A stretch of 48,852 bases of DNA from Bdellovibrionales bacterium. Lineage in GTDB: Bacteria > Bdellovibrionota > FAC87 > UBA2466. A program made the translations under genes and the position numbers. The stretch covers positions 1 through 48,852 of the forward strand of contig SHZA01000013.1 of NCBI GenBank assembly GCA_009692515.1. Reading direction: 5' to 3'. Positions 1 through 8,808 of the stretch are shown one piece after another; the first letter of the stretch is position 1; every line of letters starts with the position of its first letter. The notes under the pieces were generated by a model. It made no database searches. It was not told where the DNA came from and was given only the letters and a program-made list of their open reading frames with translations.

Positions 1-690
1 CAGGTAGTAATACTCAGACCACCACCGCTTTATCCGCTAATGCCACTACCACTATTTATGCGAAGGCGGTTGACGGAGTTTCCAATACCTCCTCCTGCAC
101 CTCGATTGGATCCTACACCAATGATCTCACCCTACCGACGATCACATTAGCTAGTGTGACCACCACCTCTCCAGGACAAACTCTCACTCCGTCTGTCGCC
201 TTTACTTTGAGTGAAACTGCTACGGTTACTTTATATAGCGAATCGGGCTGCAGCTCGTCGATATCTGCTGCTGCAGTACTTTCTGCGGGTAGCAACACTC
301 AAACCACCACCACTTTATCCGCTAATGCCACTACCACTATTTATGCGAAGGCCATCGACACAAGTTTAAATACCTCCGCCTGTACCTCAATTGGATCCTA
401 CACCAATGATCTCACCCTACCGACGATCACATTAGCTAGTGTGACCACCACCTCTCCAGGACAAAGTCTCACCCCCTCTGTCGCCTATACTTTGAGTGAA
501 GCTGCCACGGTTACTTTATATAGTGAATCGGGCTGCAGCTCGTCGATATCTACTGCTGCAGTACTTTCTGCGGGTAGCAACACTCAAACCACCACCGCTT
601 TATCCGCTAATGCTATTACTACTATCTACGCTAAAGCTATCGACACTAGCTTAAACACCTCCGCCTGCACGTCGATTGGCTCCTATGAAA
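1..690 (+). repeat. Near-identical 285-bp tandem repeats inside the surface-protein gene
   Basis: The 25-bp stretch starting at 156 recurs at 441, a 285-bp (95-codon) period, and nearly all bases between match. The first bases of the window match the same unit from about 282 on, so at least one more copy lies upstream. Low divergence at DNA level, including silent sites, indicates recent duplication or gene conversion. Confidence 0.85.
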
Positions 691-3671
691 CCGATACCCA
701 AGGTCCCCTCTTTCCGACCATTGCTATCAATAGCGAATCCACGCATACCAATACGGTCCTTGTTGATTTAACTTTATCTGCAGTCGGATCTGGGGAGATG
801 TTTATCACCAACACAGCGGGGTGTGCGACTGGAGGAAATTGGGAAACCTATTCCAGTAGTAAAACGGCATGGGTGTTGAATCAAACCAATGCAATAGCTA
901 CCGTCTTTGTTAAATTTAGAGACATCGCTTTAAATGAAAGTACATGTATATCCGATACCATCGTCCACGATAATATTTCTGCAACGGTAGCCAGTATTAC
1001 CTCTTCCAATGCCAATGGAACCTTTACTTCAGCAGAAATAGTATCAGTTCAGGTGGTATTCAGCGAAGCGGTTACAGTTTCAACGGTATCTGGAACTCCT
1101 ACTTTAACGTTAGAAACGGGAAGCACCGATGCCACCGCCTCCTATGCGTCGGGAAGTGGAACAGACACTTTGAGTTTTACTTATACCATTAGCCATGGTG
1201 AATACAGTTCCGATTTAGATTATGTGGCCACGAGTTCACTTGCTCTAAACGGCGGAACTATAAAAGATGCAGCGACTAATAATTCTACTAATACCTTACC
1301 TGCTCCTGGAGCGGCTAACTCTTTAAGCGCGAATAAAGCGCTTGTGATTTATACAGGGGCTCGGATTACTAATGTGACTTCGAGTCACGCTAATGGAGTT
1401 TATTCTGATGGGCAGACTATTTCCATCCAGGTTATTTTTGAAAATTCTGTCGATGTCACTGGAATTCCCACACTCACATTAGAAACAGGAACCGTAGATT
1501 CGGTGGTTAATTATTCAAGTGGCACCGGAACTAATACTCTGAGTTTTAATTACACCGTGGCTACAGGGAATAACAGTGCCGATTTAGTTTACGTGGGAAC
1601 AAATTCACTCTCCACTGAAAACGGCTCGACGATAAAAGATAGCTGGCTAAACAATGCCATTCTAACCTTAGCCACTCCTGGACTTACGGGTTCCTTATCA
1701 TTTAATAAAAATATTGTCGTAGATTCGGTTCCCAAGGTGACTCAAGTAACCTCAACAGTTACTAATGCCACTTATGGAGTGGGCAGTGTGATTCCCATTC
1801 AAATTATTTTCGGAGAAACAGTTACCGTTACAGGAACCCCACAGTTGACCTTAGAAACAGGAACCATAGATGAAGTTATCAATTACACCTCTGGAAGCGG
1901 CAGTAACACGCTAGTGTTTAATTATACTGTAGCCCAAGGTGATACCAGTGCAGATCTTAATTATAAAGATACCAGCTCTCTCGCCTTCAATAGTGGAAGC
2001 ATTAAAGACAGCAACGGAAATGAGGCCACGCTTACCTTGCCGACTCTTAGTGATGCTAATTCACTAGCAGGCAATAAGGCGATTGTGATCGATTCGGTCC
2101 CCTCGGTTTCGAATATCACAGCCACCACCAGCGACGGCACTTATGAACCAGGGGATTCTATTTCTATTCAGGTTCTATTTAATCTCGCAGTCACAGTCAC
2201 CGGGACGCCTACTTTAACTTTAGAAACAGGTACCACAGATACTGTCGTTAGTTATACCTCTGGGAGTGGGACCTCTTCTTTAATTTTTAATTATACTGTT
2301 TCCGATGGAGATTTGTTTTCAGACCTAGATTATGTGGCTACTACATCACTGGAACTAAATGGAGGAACCATTCAAAGTACTGCAAGCCAAAATGCCATTC
2401 TCACCCTAGTTTCCCCTGGGGTATCGGGATCTTTAGGTGCTAATAAGGCTTTGCGCAGTTTACTTTTAAGAACCACCTCTTGGACTAATAACAATGAAGA
2501 ATTTGGATCATCTCTTGCTTCTGGCGATATTGATAACGACGGAAAACCTGATGTTATTGTGGGAATACCCGGTTTTAATTCTGGCGATGGAAAAATAATT
2601 ATTTATAGTGGCCAAGATAATAACGTTCTATTTGAGATAACGGGAACCTCTTCAGCAGGTGATGAATTGGGGTCCGCTATCACCACTGCAGATGTGAATA
2701 ATGACGGTTATGACGATTTCATTATAGGGATTCCTCTTTTTGATGGCACCACCGGTACCGACCGAGGAAAGGTAACGGTTTACAATGGAGCGGATGGTTC
2801 TATTCTCTACTCCATTATTGGAGCTGCAGGTGGGGATAAATTAGGAAGTGCAGTGGCTAAAGTGGGAGATGTTGATGGCGATGGCAAAGAAGATTTCATT
2901 ATAGGAGTTCCGTTTGCTGATCAGGGGGGCACTCAGCGGGGGCAAGCGACTGTTTATAGTGGCGTCGACGGAAGTGTTTACGCCACCATTTCTGGAAGTG
3001 AAAATAATGCTCTTTTAGGATCTGGTGTTTCGGGGGCTGGAGATATTAATAATGACGGCATACCAGACTTCATGATTAGTGCTCCGTTAGCTGACAGCAC
3101 AGGTAGTGATCGAGGGAAGGTGCGTATTTATAGTGGCGATAATTTAAGTGTGCTCTACACTAAATTTGGCAGTGCTGACCAAGATAAATTCGGAAGCACA
3201 CTTTCAGGAGGTTCCGATGTTAATGGGGATGGTCGAGCAGATTTCATGATCGGCTCCCCCTTTGTAAATGGTGCCGGAACCGATAGGGGCGAAGTTATTG
3301 TCTACAGTGGTACCACAGGCACTGCGCTTTATACCCTCACCGGTACGAATGATAATGACTATCTGGGTTTTTCTATCTCTTTTGCAGGAGATGTAAACAA
3401 CGACAATGGAAAAGATTTTATCATCGGCATTCCTCAATCAGATGGGGGAGGCGGAGGGAGTTCATTACGAGGACAAGCTAAGGTTTACAGTGGCCTCACA
3501 GGAACCCCGCTCTATACGGTGAACGGACCTTCTGATGGAGACGCTTTGGGTAGAACTGTACTTGGGCTAGGAGGTAGTATTGAAACCGATTCTCACGACG
3601 ATTTTGTAATTTCAATTCCCCTCGCTGATGCCGGTGGTACCGACCGCGGTAAAATTAAGATTTTCCGTTAG
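1..3671 (+). CDS. Large surface protein: Ig-like repeats plus FG-GAP beta-propeller (5' partial)
   Basis: The reading frame is open from the left window edge, so the gene starts outside; the GTG at 156 lies inside a repeat and is not the true start. Up to about 690 there are repeats of about 95 residues containing TLYSESGCSSSIS and a conserved second Cys (NTSxCTSIGSY). A divergent module follows to about 980, then four Ig-like modules of about 123 residues, each with a TLTLETG core (about 980-2455). From about 2490 to the end there are seven FG-GAP/integrin-type blades with Ca-binding loops such as DIDNDGKPD, DVDGDGKED and DINNDGIPD, and rGxxxxYSG strands. The family is extracellular and often adhesive. 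The protein ends directly after blade seven with no visible sorting domain. The ligand is unknown. A role in surface attachment is inference. Confidence 0.85.
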   Translation, partial: GSNTQTTTALSANATTTIYAKAVDGVSNTSSCTSIGSYTNDLTLPTITLASVTTTSPGQTLTPSVAFTLSETATVTLYSESGCSSSISAAAVLSAGSNTQTTTTLSANATTTIYAKAIDTSLNTSACTSIGSYTNDLTLPTITLASVTTTSPGQSLTPSVAYTLSEAATVTLYSESGCSSSISTAAVLSAGSNTQTTTALSANAITTIYAKAIDTSLNTSACTSIGSYETDTQGPLFPTIAINSESTHTNTVLVDLTLSAVGSGEMFITNTAGCATGGNWETYSSSKTAWVLNQTNAIATVFVKFRDIALNESTCISDTIVHDNISATVASITSSNANGTFTSAEIVSVQVVFSEAVTVSTVSGTPTLTLETGSTDATASYASGSGTDTLSFTYTISHGEYSSDLDYVATSSLALNGGTIKDAATNNSTNTLPAPGAANSLSANKALVIYTGARITNVTSSHANGVYSDGQTISIQVIFENSVDVTGIPTLTLETGTVDSVVNYSSGTGTNTLSFNYTVATGNNSADLVYVGTNSLSTENGSTIKDSWLNNAILTLATPGLTGSLSFNKNIVVDSVPKVTQVTSTVTNATYGVGSVIPIQIIFGETVTVTGTPQLTLETGTIDEVINYTSGSGSNTLVFNYTVAQGDTSADLNYKDTSSLAFNSGSIKDSNGNEATLTLPTLSDANSLAGNKAIVIDSVPSVSNITATTSDGTYEPGDSISIQVLFNLAVTVTGTPTLTLETGTTDTVVSYTSGSGTSSLIFNYTVSDGDLFSDLDYVATTSLELNGGTIQSTASQNAILTLVSPGVSGSLGANKALRSLLLRTTSWTNNNEEFGSSLASGDIDNDGKPDVIVGIPGFNSGDGKIIIYSGQDNNVLFEITGTSSAGDELGSAITTADVNNDGYDDFIIGIPLFDGTTGTDRGKVTVYNGADGSILYSIIGAAGGDKLGSAVAKVGDVDGDGKEDFIIGVPFADQGGTQRGQATVYSGVDGSVYATISGSENNALLGSGVSGAGDINNDGIPDFMISAPLADSTGSDRGKVRIYSGDNLSVLYTKFGSADQDKFGSTLSGGSDVNGDGRADFMIGSPFVNGAGTDRGEVIVYSGTTGTALYTLTGTNDNDYLGFSISFAGDVNNDNGKDFIIGIPQSDGGGGGSSLRGQAKVYSGLTGTPLYTVNGPSDGDALGRTVLGLGGSIETDSHDDFVISIPLADAGGTDRGKIKIFR

Positions 3672-3801
3672 TTTTTACTTACTATAGATCTATCGGGGCA
3701 GCATATTTTTATTCGACTTAAACCGAATAAAACTTATTATCCACAGAATCGTTCTTTGAAATAGCTACTAAAATTTGGACATATAATATCAAGGGGGTCT
3801 T

Positions 3802-4123
3802 ATGTAATATTGTTTTTAAGCTTCGTATTTATTGGGGGGTTTTCTTAATTTGCATTTTCAGATTCTGCATTAGCGGAATGGCTCAAAGAGGAGACTGTAA
3901 ACGGAGAATTTCTTTGTGGAAAGGGAACCACCTTTATTATTGATACACACACACTGAGAAAATGAATCATATTCAGAATGGGGTTTCAACCGTAGCTGCC
4001 TATGAACTCAAAGTTTCTCAAGATCATGTTGTATTTAGACTCGCTCATACCTGGATTATTTTCTGGCGTTCTGGAAAAGTGGAAACGTTATTTCAATATG
4101 AGTGTGAAAAAGTAGCCTACTAG
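3802..4123 (+). pseudogene. Decayed gene for a small exported protein
   Basis: A good ribosome site (AAGGGGG) precedes ATG 3802, but the next codon is TAA. One frame over, a hydrophobic signal-like stretch (ILFLSFVFIGGFS) is followed by TAA at 3846 and then by coding-like sequence FAFSDSALAEWLKEE ... CGKGTTFIID up to TGA 3963. A further -1 shift at an ATGA junction gives MNHIQNG ... WIIFWRSGKVETLFQYE to TAG 4121. Read together, the pieces look like one exported protein of about 100 residues with two Cys, broken by at least two frame changes and a nonsense codon. Alternative: the 53-codon downstream ORF (3962-4123) is expressed alone. No family recognised. Confidence 0.4.
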
Positions 4124-4254
4124 TCCTTTGGTTTCACTTCATATATGTCTCGATGAAAGGTTTGAAAAAATACTTTTTACATTCTAATTTTCGAATTTAA
4201 TTTAGTACTAGAATTTTTAATAGGCTCTAATAGATTGATTAGCGCTACTTTTTT

Positions 4255-4287
4255 GTAGCCTAATGGGGATTTCTCCCCATTAGCTAC
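4255..4287. terminator. Inverted repeat at the 3' end of the glutathione peroxidase gene
   Basis: GTAGCcTAATGGGGA pairs with TCCCCATTAGCTAC around a short loop, with one bulged base. It lies 8 bp beyond the stop of the minus-strand gpx gene. On the minus strand the stem is followed by an A run rather than T, so a canonical Rho-independent terminator is uncertain. Confidence 0.4.
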
Positions 4288-4295
4288 TTCTATTA

Positions 4296-4850
4296 TTACT
4301 TTAATAACTCTTCGATTTTAGTTTCTAATTCAGAAGCTAGCGGAGTCACTCCAGATTTAAATCGTGCTACCACTTTACCCTCTTTATTAACTAGAAACTT
4401 TTCAAAGTTCCAACCGACCTCTCCTTGAAGATTTTTTTCCGATTTCTCGGTCAAAAATTTATAAACCTCCTGTTTCTCAGTTCCTTTAACAGGATTTTTT
4501 GAGAACAGCGGAAAGCTCACTTTGAACTTCATTGTGCAAAACTTTTTTACCTCTGAATCGGTTCCAGGCTCTTGTCCCCCAAAATCATTACTGGGAAAGC
4601 CTAATACGACCAAACCCTTGTCCTTATATTTCTGAAATAGTGCCTCTAGATCTTTATATTGCGGAGTGAATCCACATTGAGAAGCGGTGTTTACGACTAC
4701 GGCAACCTTTCCCTGGTATTGCGATAGTGCAGCCTTTTTCCCGTCGATATCTACTACAGATTGCTGATAAAAACTCATAGCGGCAAACCCTTTCTGAACT
4801 AGTCCTAGCCAAATAAAAGCTAGAATAGCTCTTTTTAAATTTAATTTCAT
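4296..4850 (-). CDS. Glutathione peroxidase family protein, exported, Cys type
   Basis: GPx-fold thiol peroxidase that reduces hydrogen peroxide or lipid hydroperoxides, usually with thioredoxin as donor in bacterial Cys-type members. Residues 1-23 are a signal peptide ending GFA, so it acts in the envelope. The peroxidatic Cys59 sits in NTASQCGFT, Gln93 in FPSNDFGGQEPG and the catalytic-site Trp near residue 149 in GWNFEKFLV. The catalytic codon is Cys rather than TGA, so this is not a selenoprotein even though SelD is encoded in the window. At 184 aa the length is normal for the family plus a signal peptide. It is transcribed alone, divergent from the Nudix gene. Confidence 0.92.
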   Translation of the reverse strand: MKLNLKRAILAFIWLGLVQKGFAAMSFYQQSVVDIDGKKAALSQYQGKVAVVVNTASQCGFTPQYKDLEALFQKYKDKGLVVLGFPSNDFGGQEPGTDSEVKKFCTMKFKVSFPLFSKNPVKGTEKQEVYKFLTEKSEKNLQGEVGWNFEKFLVNKEGKVVARFKSGVTPLASELETKIEELLK

Positions 4851-4987
4851 AGAGACCCCTTGTATTAAGAATTAAATTGTAGTCATAGGAATTGAATACC
4901 CCAACCTTTTTTCTTTCTATTCTATTTCTTGATATCTCTTTAATTGTTCTTAGCGATTTGTTAACAATCAATTACAAGGAGAGTCAA

Positions 4988-5482
4988 ATGCCCTACCAAC
5001 CGATTCTAGGAACCCTCGGTTACATTCTTTCTGAGGACGAAAACAAGGTGTTACTAATCCATAGAAATGGTCGTCCAGAGGACGAGCATCTTGGAAAATA
5101 CAATGGCCTAGGTGGAAAAATAGAATCTAATGAGGATATCGTGGCTAGCATGAAGCGAGAAATTCTGGAGGAGGCAGGGATCTACTGCACCGAATTAGCT
5201 CTTCGTGGCACGATTAGTTGGCCCGGTTTTGGAAAAAAGGGAGAGGATTGGTTGGTATTTATTTTTGTTATTACCAAGTTTGAAGGTACCGCTTTTACAG
5301 AAAACTCTGAGGGTAATTTAGAGTGGATCGATATTGAAAGGCTACTCCGTTTTGAGATCCCTATGTGGGAAGGGGACAAATACTTTCTTCCTCTACTGTT
5401 TCAGCGTCTAACCCAACAGTTTCACGGAGTCATGCCTTACAAAGATGGAAAACCTATCGATTGGACAGTGTCTTGGCTATAA
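4988..5482 (+). CDS. Nudix hydrolase, 8-oxo-dGTP diphosphatase-like
   Basis: The Nudix box is complete at residues 42-65 (GGKIESN-E-...-REILEEAGI), giving the Mg-binding REUXEEXGU signature. The late segment with WIDIERLL and MWEGDKYFLPLLF resembles the MTH1/MutX subgroup, which removes oxidised nucleotides from the pool; that substrate is inferred from similarity only. The start was placed at ATG 4988 because AAGGAG lies 8 bp upstream. An upstream in-frame ATG at 4892 would add a hydrophobic 32-residue extension without a ribosome site and was rejected. The product is 164 aa. Confidence 0.88.
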   Translation: MPYQPILGTLGYILSEDENKVLLIHRNGRPEDEHLGKYNGLGGKIESNEDIVASMKREILEEAGIYCTELALRGTISWPGFGKKGEDWLVFIFVITKFEGTAFTENSEGNLEWIDIERLLRFEIPMWEGDKYFLPLLFQRLTQQFHGVMPYKDGKPIDWTVSWL

Positions 5483-5604
5483 AATAGGCTTAGAATATTA
5501 GGATTTCATTAAATGGCTTGAAAGACTGGCCAATAGCTGCTTTTTAGGTATAGTCCTTACGAAAGTGATATGGGTTCATGGCTTAGTTTATGAGGTAGTA
5601 ACGT

Positions 5605-6372
5605 ATGTATTACGTCGCTTGTATTGCAGTATTAATTATTACATTTCAATTAACTCTGGCCTATATTTCCATTTTCTATCATAGAGCCTTCACTCATCGG
5701 GCCATCATTTTAAATCCTGTCTTGAAGAAATTTGTAATCGCTACTGGCAATTGGCTTACCGGCATTGAGCCAAAAACTTGGATCTGCATGCACCGTCGTC
5801 ATCATCTTTACTCCGATACTAAATTAGATCCTCACAGTCCTCAGAACCACGGTATTTATCATCTGCTTTGGTATCAACTAAAGGCTTACGAGAGAACAAC
5901 GACTAAATTACGGGCTAAACATCGAGATTACACGCGCATTGTGAAGGACTTAGATTTTCCGATTCATTGGTTAAATAGAAATGGATTGTGGTACCTGCCT
6001 TATGTTCTACATTTGATCATCGCCGCTTTTATCGCTATCTATTTTAATGCCTATCTTTTTGCCGCTTGCTACTGGATTGGAATGAATAGCCATCCCATTC
6101 AAGGTTGGCTTGTGAATGGTCTAGGCCATTCTAAAGGATACCGCACCTTTAAAACTCCAGATTCTTCCACCAATAATTTAGCTGTCGGCTACTTTGTCAT
6201 GGGTGAAGGATTTCAAAACAACCATCACCAAGACGCTCGCCAAGCCAAATTTTCTGTAAAGTGGTGGGAAATTGATACGGGCTATGGCCTTTGTAAGATT
6301 CTAGAGTGGGTCGGGCTTTTGAAATTCTCTCCAAGAAGCATCAAAAAACATAAAATGGTAGCTGCTATTTAA
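5605..6372 (+). CDS. Acyl-CoA / fatty-acid desaturase, membrane di-iron type
   Basis: Introduces a double bond into an acyl chain using O2 and a di-iron centre. The three His boxes of the delta-9 (stearoyl-CoA desaturase-like) group are visible: HRAFTH at 26-31, HRRHH at 63-67 and NNHH near residue 206. Hydrophobic segments occur at 1-25 and about 130-165. At 255 aa it is close to the shorter bacterial enzymes. The ATG is preceded by GAGG about 10 bp upstream. It lies alone between the Nudix gene and the aminopeptidase gene, so no electron-transfer partner is visible. Likely role: adjusting membrane fluidity in cold or stress. Confidence 0.9.
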   Translation: MYYVACIAVLIITFQLTLAYISIFYHRAFTHRAIILNPVLKKFVIATGNWLTGIEPKTWICMHRRHHLYSDTKLDPHSPQNHGIYHLLWYQLKAYERTTTKLRAKHRDYTRIVKDLDFPIHWLNRNGLWYLPYVLHLIIAAFIAIYFNAYLFAACYWIGMNSHPIQGWLVNGLGHSKGYRTFKTPDSSTNNLAVGYFVMGEGFQNNHHQDARQAKFSVKWWEIDTGYGLCKILEWVGLLKFSPRSIKKHKMVAAI

Positions 6373-6438
6373 ACTTAGGTTTGCAGTTCTTCTCTTCACG
6401 CTATAGGCAAACAAGATAAATCAGGTTACTCTTCGGTA

Positions 6439-7920
6439 ATGAGTACATTTGATAGTTCCAAAAACAAAAAACAGGGTAGTCACGATACCGTACCACCGCC
6501 CAATTTAATTTCCTTCATGCTGAAAAGCTGGAAGCCCAAGCCCATTAAGCAAGTCGCTGCTCTAAAAAATGCCGAATATTTTAGAGCTAGAAGAAAAGCT
6601 CTTTCAGCCAAGTTCCCAGGTGAATGGCTTATTATCCCCACTGGACACTTAAAAGTAAGATCAAATGACCAACATTATAAATTTAGAGCTAATTCAGATT
6701 TTTTTTATTTAACAGGAAATCTCGAACCCGATTGCGTTCTAATTTTGGCGCCAGAAAATAAAGGTCATCAGACTATTTTATTTGTAGAACCCAATCCCGG
6801 AAAAACAGATGCCACTTTTTTCACCGATAGAGTGAAAGGAGAATTATGGGAAGGCGCTAGACTAGGCGTTTCTGAAAGTCGTGATCTTTATCAGATCCCT
6901 GATTGCCGATCCTTAAATGAATTGGAATATTATTTTTCAGAAAAGGTTAAAACCTCTTCCAAGCCGTTTAGAATCTTGAGAGGAAATTCTAGTAAATTAG
7001 AAAATTGGATGAATTCAGACGGAAGTGACCCGTTAGAGAAAGATAAAATACTAGCGGCAACTCTTTCAGAAATGCGACTGCTGAAAGACAAAGCAGAAAT
7101 CAAAGAACTTGCCTTAGTTATTAATGCTACAAAACGTGGTTTTGAAGATGTTATCGCTCGATTAAAAACGGCTAAATCGGAACGTGAATTAGAAGGAGTT
7201 TTTTTTACCCGCGCCAGAGTTGAAGGAAATGACGTGGGCTACTCATCGATTGTGGCTTCAGGAGCTCATGCGTGTACTCTTCATTGGAATAAAAATAATG
7301 GAAAGATTCAAAAGGGAGATCTTCTTCTTTTAGATGCGGGGATTGAAGGTAATTCTCTTTACACCGCCGATATCACTCGCACACTACCCATTAGTGGAAA
7401 ATTCACCACCGAACAACTGGAAATTTATGAATTGGTGCTAGCCGCACAGAAGGCGGGACTTAAAGAGGTAAAGCCTGGAAACGATTTTATGGCACCTAAT
7501 GTAGCCGCCATGAAGGTTTTGGCTGAAGGGTTAGAAAGAGTAGGTATTCTTTCCACTACAGCTGAAGAGGCCCTGAAAGATGAGAATCAATTTTATAAAC
7601 GCTACTCACTTCATAATGTCAGTCACATGCTAGGAATTGATGTGCATGACTGCGCTGCTGCAAGAGCTGAAAATTATAAATACGGACAACTCTTACCTGG
7701 CATGGTGCTCACTGTAGAGCCCGGTCTTTATTTTCAATTAGATGATCTCACAGTACCGGTTAAATATCGTGGCATCGGAATTAGAATTGAAGATGATATT
7801 GTGGTTACAGAAAAAGGATTTAAAAATTTATCGGAGCACATTCCCACAGAGGCTAAAGATATCGAAAAATGGATGAAGTCTATATGGGGGAAATCTTCTT
7901 CGCGCCAAAAACCTCTTTAA
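6439..7920 (+). CDS. pepP: Xaa-Pro aminopeptidase (M24B family)
   Basis: Removes N-terminal residues preceding proline. The N-terminal creatinase-like domain (about residues 45-190) contains the aminopeptidase P N-terminal signature FRANSDFFYLTGN. The C-terminal pita-bread domain carries the expected dinuclear metal ligands: Asp in LLLDAGIE, Asp in TADITRT, His in HNVSHMLGIDVHD, Glu in TVEPGLYF and Glu in IRIEDDIVVT. At 493 aa it is somewhat longer than E. coli PepP (441 aa), with about 40 additional basic residues at the N-terminus. Cytoplasmic, as no signal peptide is seen. The ribosome site before ATG 6439 is weak, so an internal start is possible. Confidence 0.9.
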   Translation: MSTFDSSKNKKQGSHDTVPPPNLISFMLKSWKPKPIKQVAALKNAEYFRARRKALSAKFPGEWLIIPTGHLKVRSNDQHYKFRANSDFFYLTGNLEPDCVLILAPENKGHQTILFVEPNPGKTDATFFTDRVKGELWEGARLGVSESRDLYQIPDCRSLNELEYYFSEKVKTSSKPFRILRGNSSKLENWMNSDGSDPLEKDKILAATLSEMRLLKDKAEIKELALVINATKRGFEDVIARLKTAKSERELEGVFFTRARVEGNDVGYSSIVASGAHACTLHWNKNNGKIQKGDLLLLDAGIEGNSLYTADITRTLPISGKFTTEQLEIYELVLAAQKAGLKEVKPGNDFMAPNVAAMKVLAEGLERVGILSTTAEEALKDENQFYKRYSLHNVSHMLGIDVHDCAAARAENYKYGQLLPGMVLTVEPGLYFQLDDLTVPVKYRGIGIRIEDDIVVTEKGFKNLSEHIPTEAKDIEKWMKSIWGKSSSRQKPL

Positions 7921-7930
7921 GCCATTAAGA

Positions 7931-7968
7931 TAAAATAAAAAAAGCGGGTAACTTTGCAGTTACCCGCT
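7931..7968 (-). terminator. Rho-independent terminator of the Tyr/Asn-rich gene
   Basis: A perfect 11-bp stem AGCGGGTAACT / AGTTACCCGCT around TTGC (7943-7968). Read on the minus strand it is followed by a run of T (7942 down to 7931). It lies 25 bp past the stop of the minus-strand gene and could also help stop pepP transcription from the other side. Confidence 0.85.
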
Positions 7969-7993
7969 CTCTCAAATACTATTTCTTATTGTA

Positions 7994-8497
7994 CTAGTAG
8001 TACCAACCATAATTACAGTTGTTATAAGAATATGAATAATTGTATCTGTAGTTATAAGAATAGTTGTAATTGAAGTGACCGGCATTACGATAAGGATTGT
8101 ACCAATTATAATTATAATTGTTGTATCCGCCCCAGCTATTCCATCTCCAGCTTGCTCCCCACCAACTATAGTGCCAAGCTTGTGTAGAGGTATCTTTATC
8201 AAGTTCTTGATTAGACATTTTGAATTCAGCAATTTTATTTGCTGGTTTTTCGATTTCATTAATTGAAGAATTCATCTCGCTGTTGATCGCTGTTTTTGAA
8301 ATGATGCTGTTATCTAGGTGATTAGCTCTAAAAACTTCAATTGTTTTTGTAGCTGGGTTTACTTTTACTAGAACGCCTCTAGGAGCAACCTTTGCTGCCT
8401 CTATGGCTTCGTTATCGATTTGATCGGCAACAACGTTAGAAGCCACAATAAAAACGGCTGCTACTAATGCTGCTTTCATCCATGTCATTAATTTCAT
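7994..8497 (-). CDS. Exported Tyr/Asn/Trp-rich protein of unknown function
   Basis: 167 aa from ATG 8497, chosen because GGGAG lies 8 bp upstream; the reading frame extends nine codons further but without a ribosome site. Residues 1-24 are a signal peptide (ending NVVA). The middle (about 25-108) is ordinary, with a PRGVLVKVNPATKTIEVF segment. From about residue 110 the protein becomes almost only Tyr, Asn, Ser, Trp, Gly and Arg (WWGASWRWNSWGGYNN, then NYNYSYNYRYNYSYSYNN). Such aromatic, polar low-complexity tails occur in secreted structural or adhesive proteins, but no family is recognised. It is a single-gene unit with a strong terminator, suggesting good expression. Confidence 0.75.
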   Translation of the reverse strand: MKLMTWMKAALVAAVFIVASNVVADQIDNEAIEAAKVAPRGVLVKVNPATKTIEVFRANHLDNSIISKTAINSEMNSSINEIEKPANKIAEFKMSNQELDKDTSTQAWHYSWWGASWRWNSWGGYNNYNYNWYNPYRNAGHFNYNYSYNYRYNYSYSYNNCNYGWYY

Positions 8498-8808
8498 ACT
8501 TTTCTCCCTAAAAAAAATTCCCAAAAAGACTAATAAATCTTCAGGTATTTTCTGATTCTTTTTATCTACCCTTTGCCTTGAATACTACCGCTGACAGCGG
8601 ATATCCAGCTCTTTCTTGATGGCACAGCAAGATTTATGTTGCGTGGCATTAGATTATGGATTGGCCCAGAAGACTAGGCTGATTCTAAGTCACCGTTAAT
8701 ACGCCTGATATTGATGTGTTCTGATTAGTGACGAACTTTGCCTCTAGACAGAAAACCCAATTCCCCTATATTGCCCCCACTTTGCTTTAACCAAACTCAG
8801 GGAACCTT
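8498..8808. other. Divergent intergenic region, 311 bp
   Basis: Lies between the minus-strand Tyr/Asn-rich gene and the plus-strand lipoprotein gene and must hold both promoters. The only structure noticed is a small 5-bp stem CCGCT-GAC-AGCGG at 8588-8600. No ORF or RNA gene was recognised. Confidence 0.5.

Noticed and set aside
156-158. GTG as true start of the large surface protein
   Set aside because: The frame is open upstream to the window edge with the same repeat, and there is no ribosome site.
1-690. CRISPR-like or satellite array
   Set aside because: The 285-bp units are in one open frame and encode 95-residue protein repeats with conserved Cys; no short repeats with unique spacers.
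4296-4850. Selenoprotein glutathione peroxidase
   Set aside because: The catalytic codon is Cys, with no in-frame TGA, although SelD is present in the window.
4892-4987. Hydrophobic N-terminal extension of the Nudix protein
   Set aside because: It would be a leader for a cytoplasmic enzyme, lacks a ribosome site, and a perfect one precedes ATG 4988.
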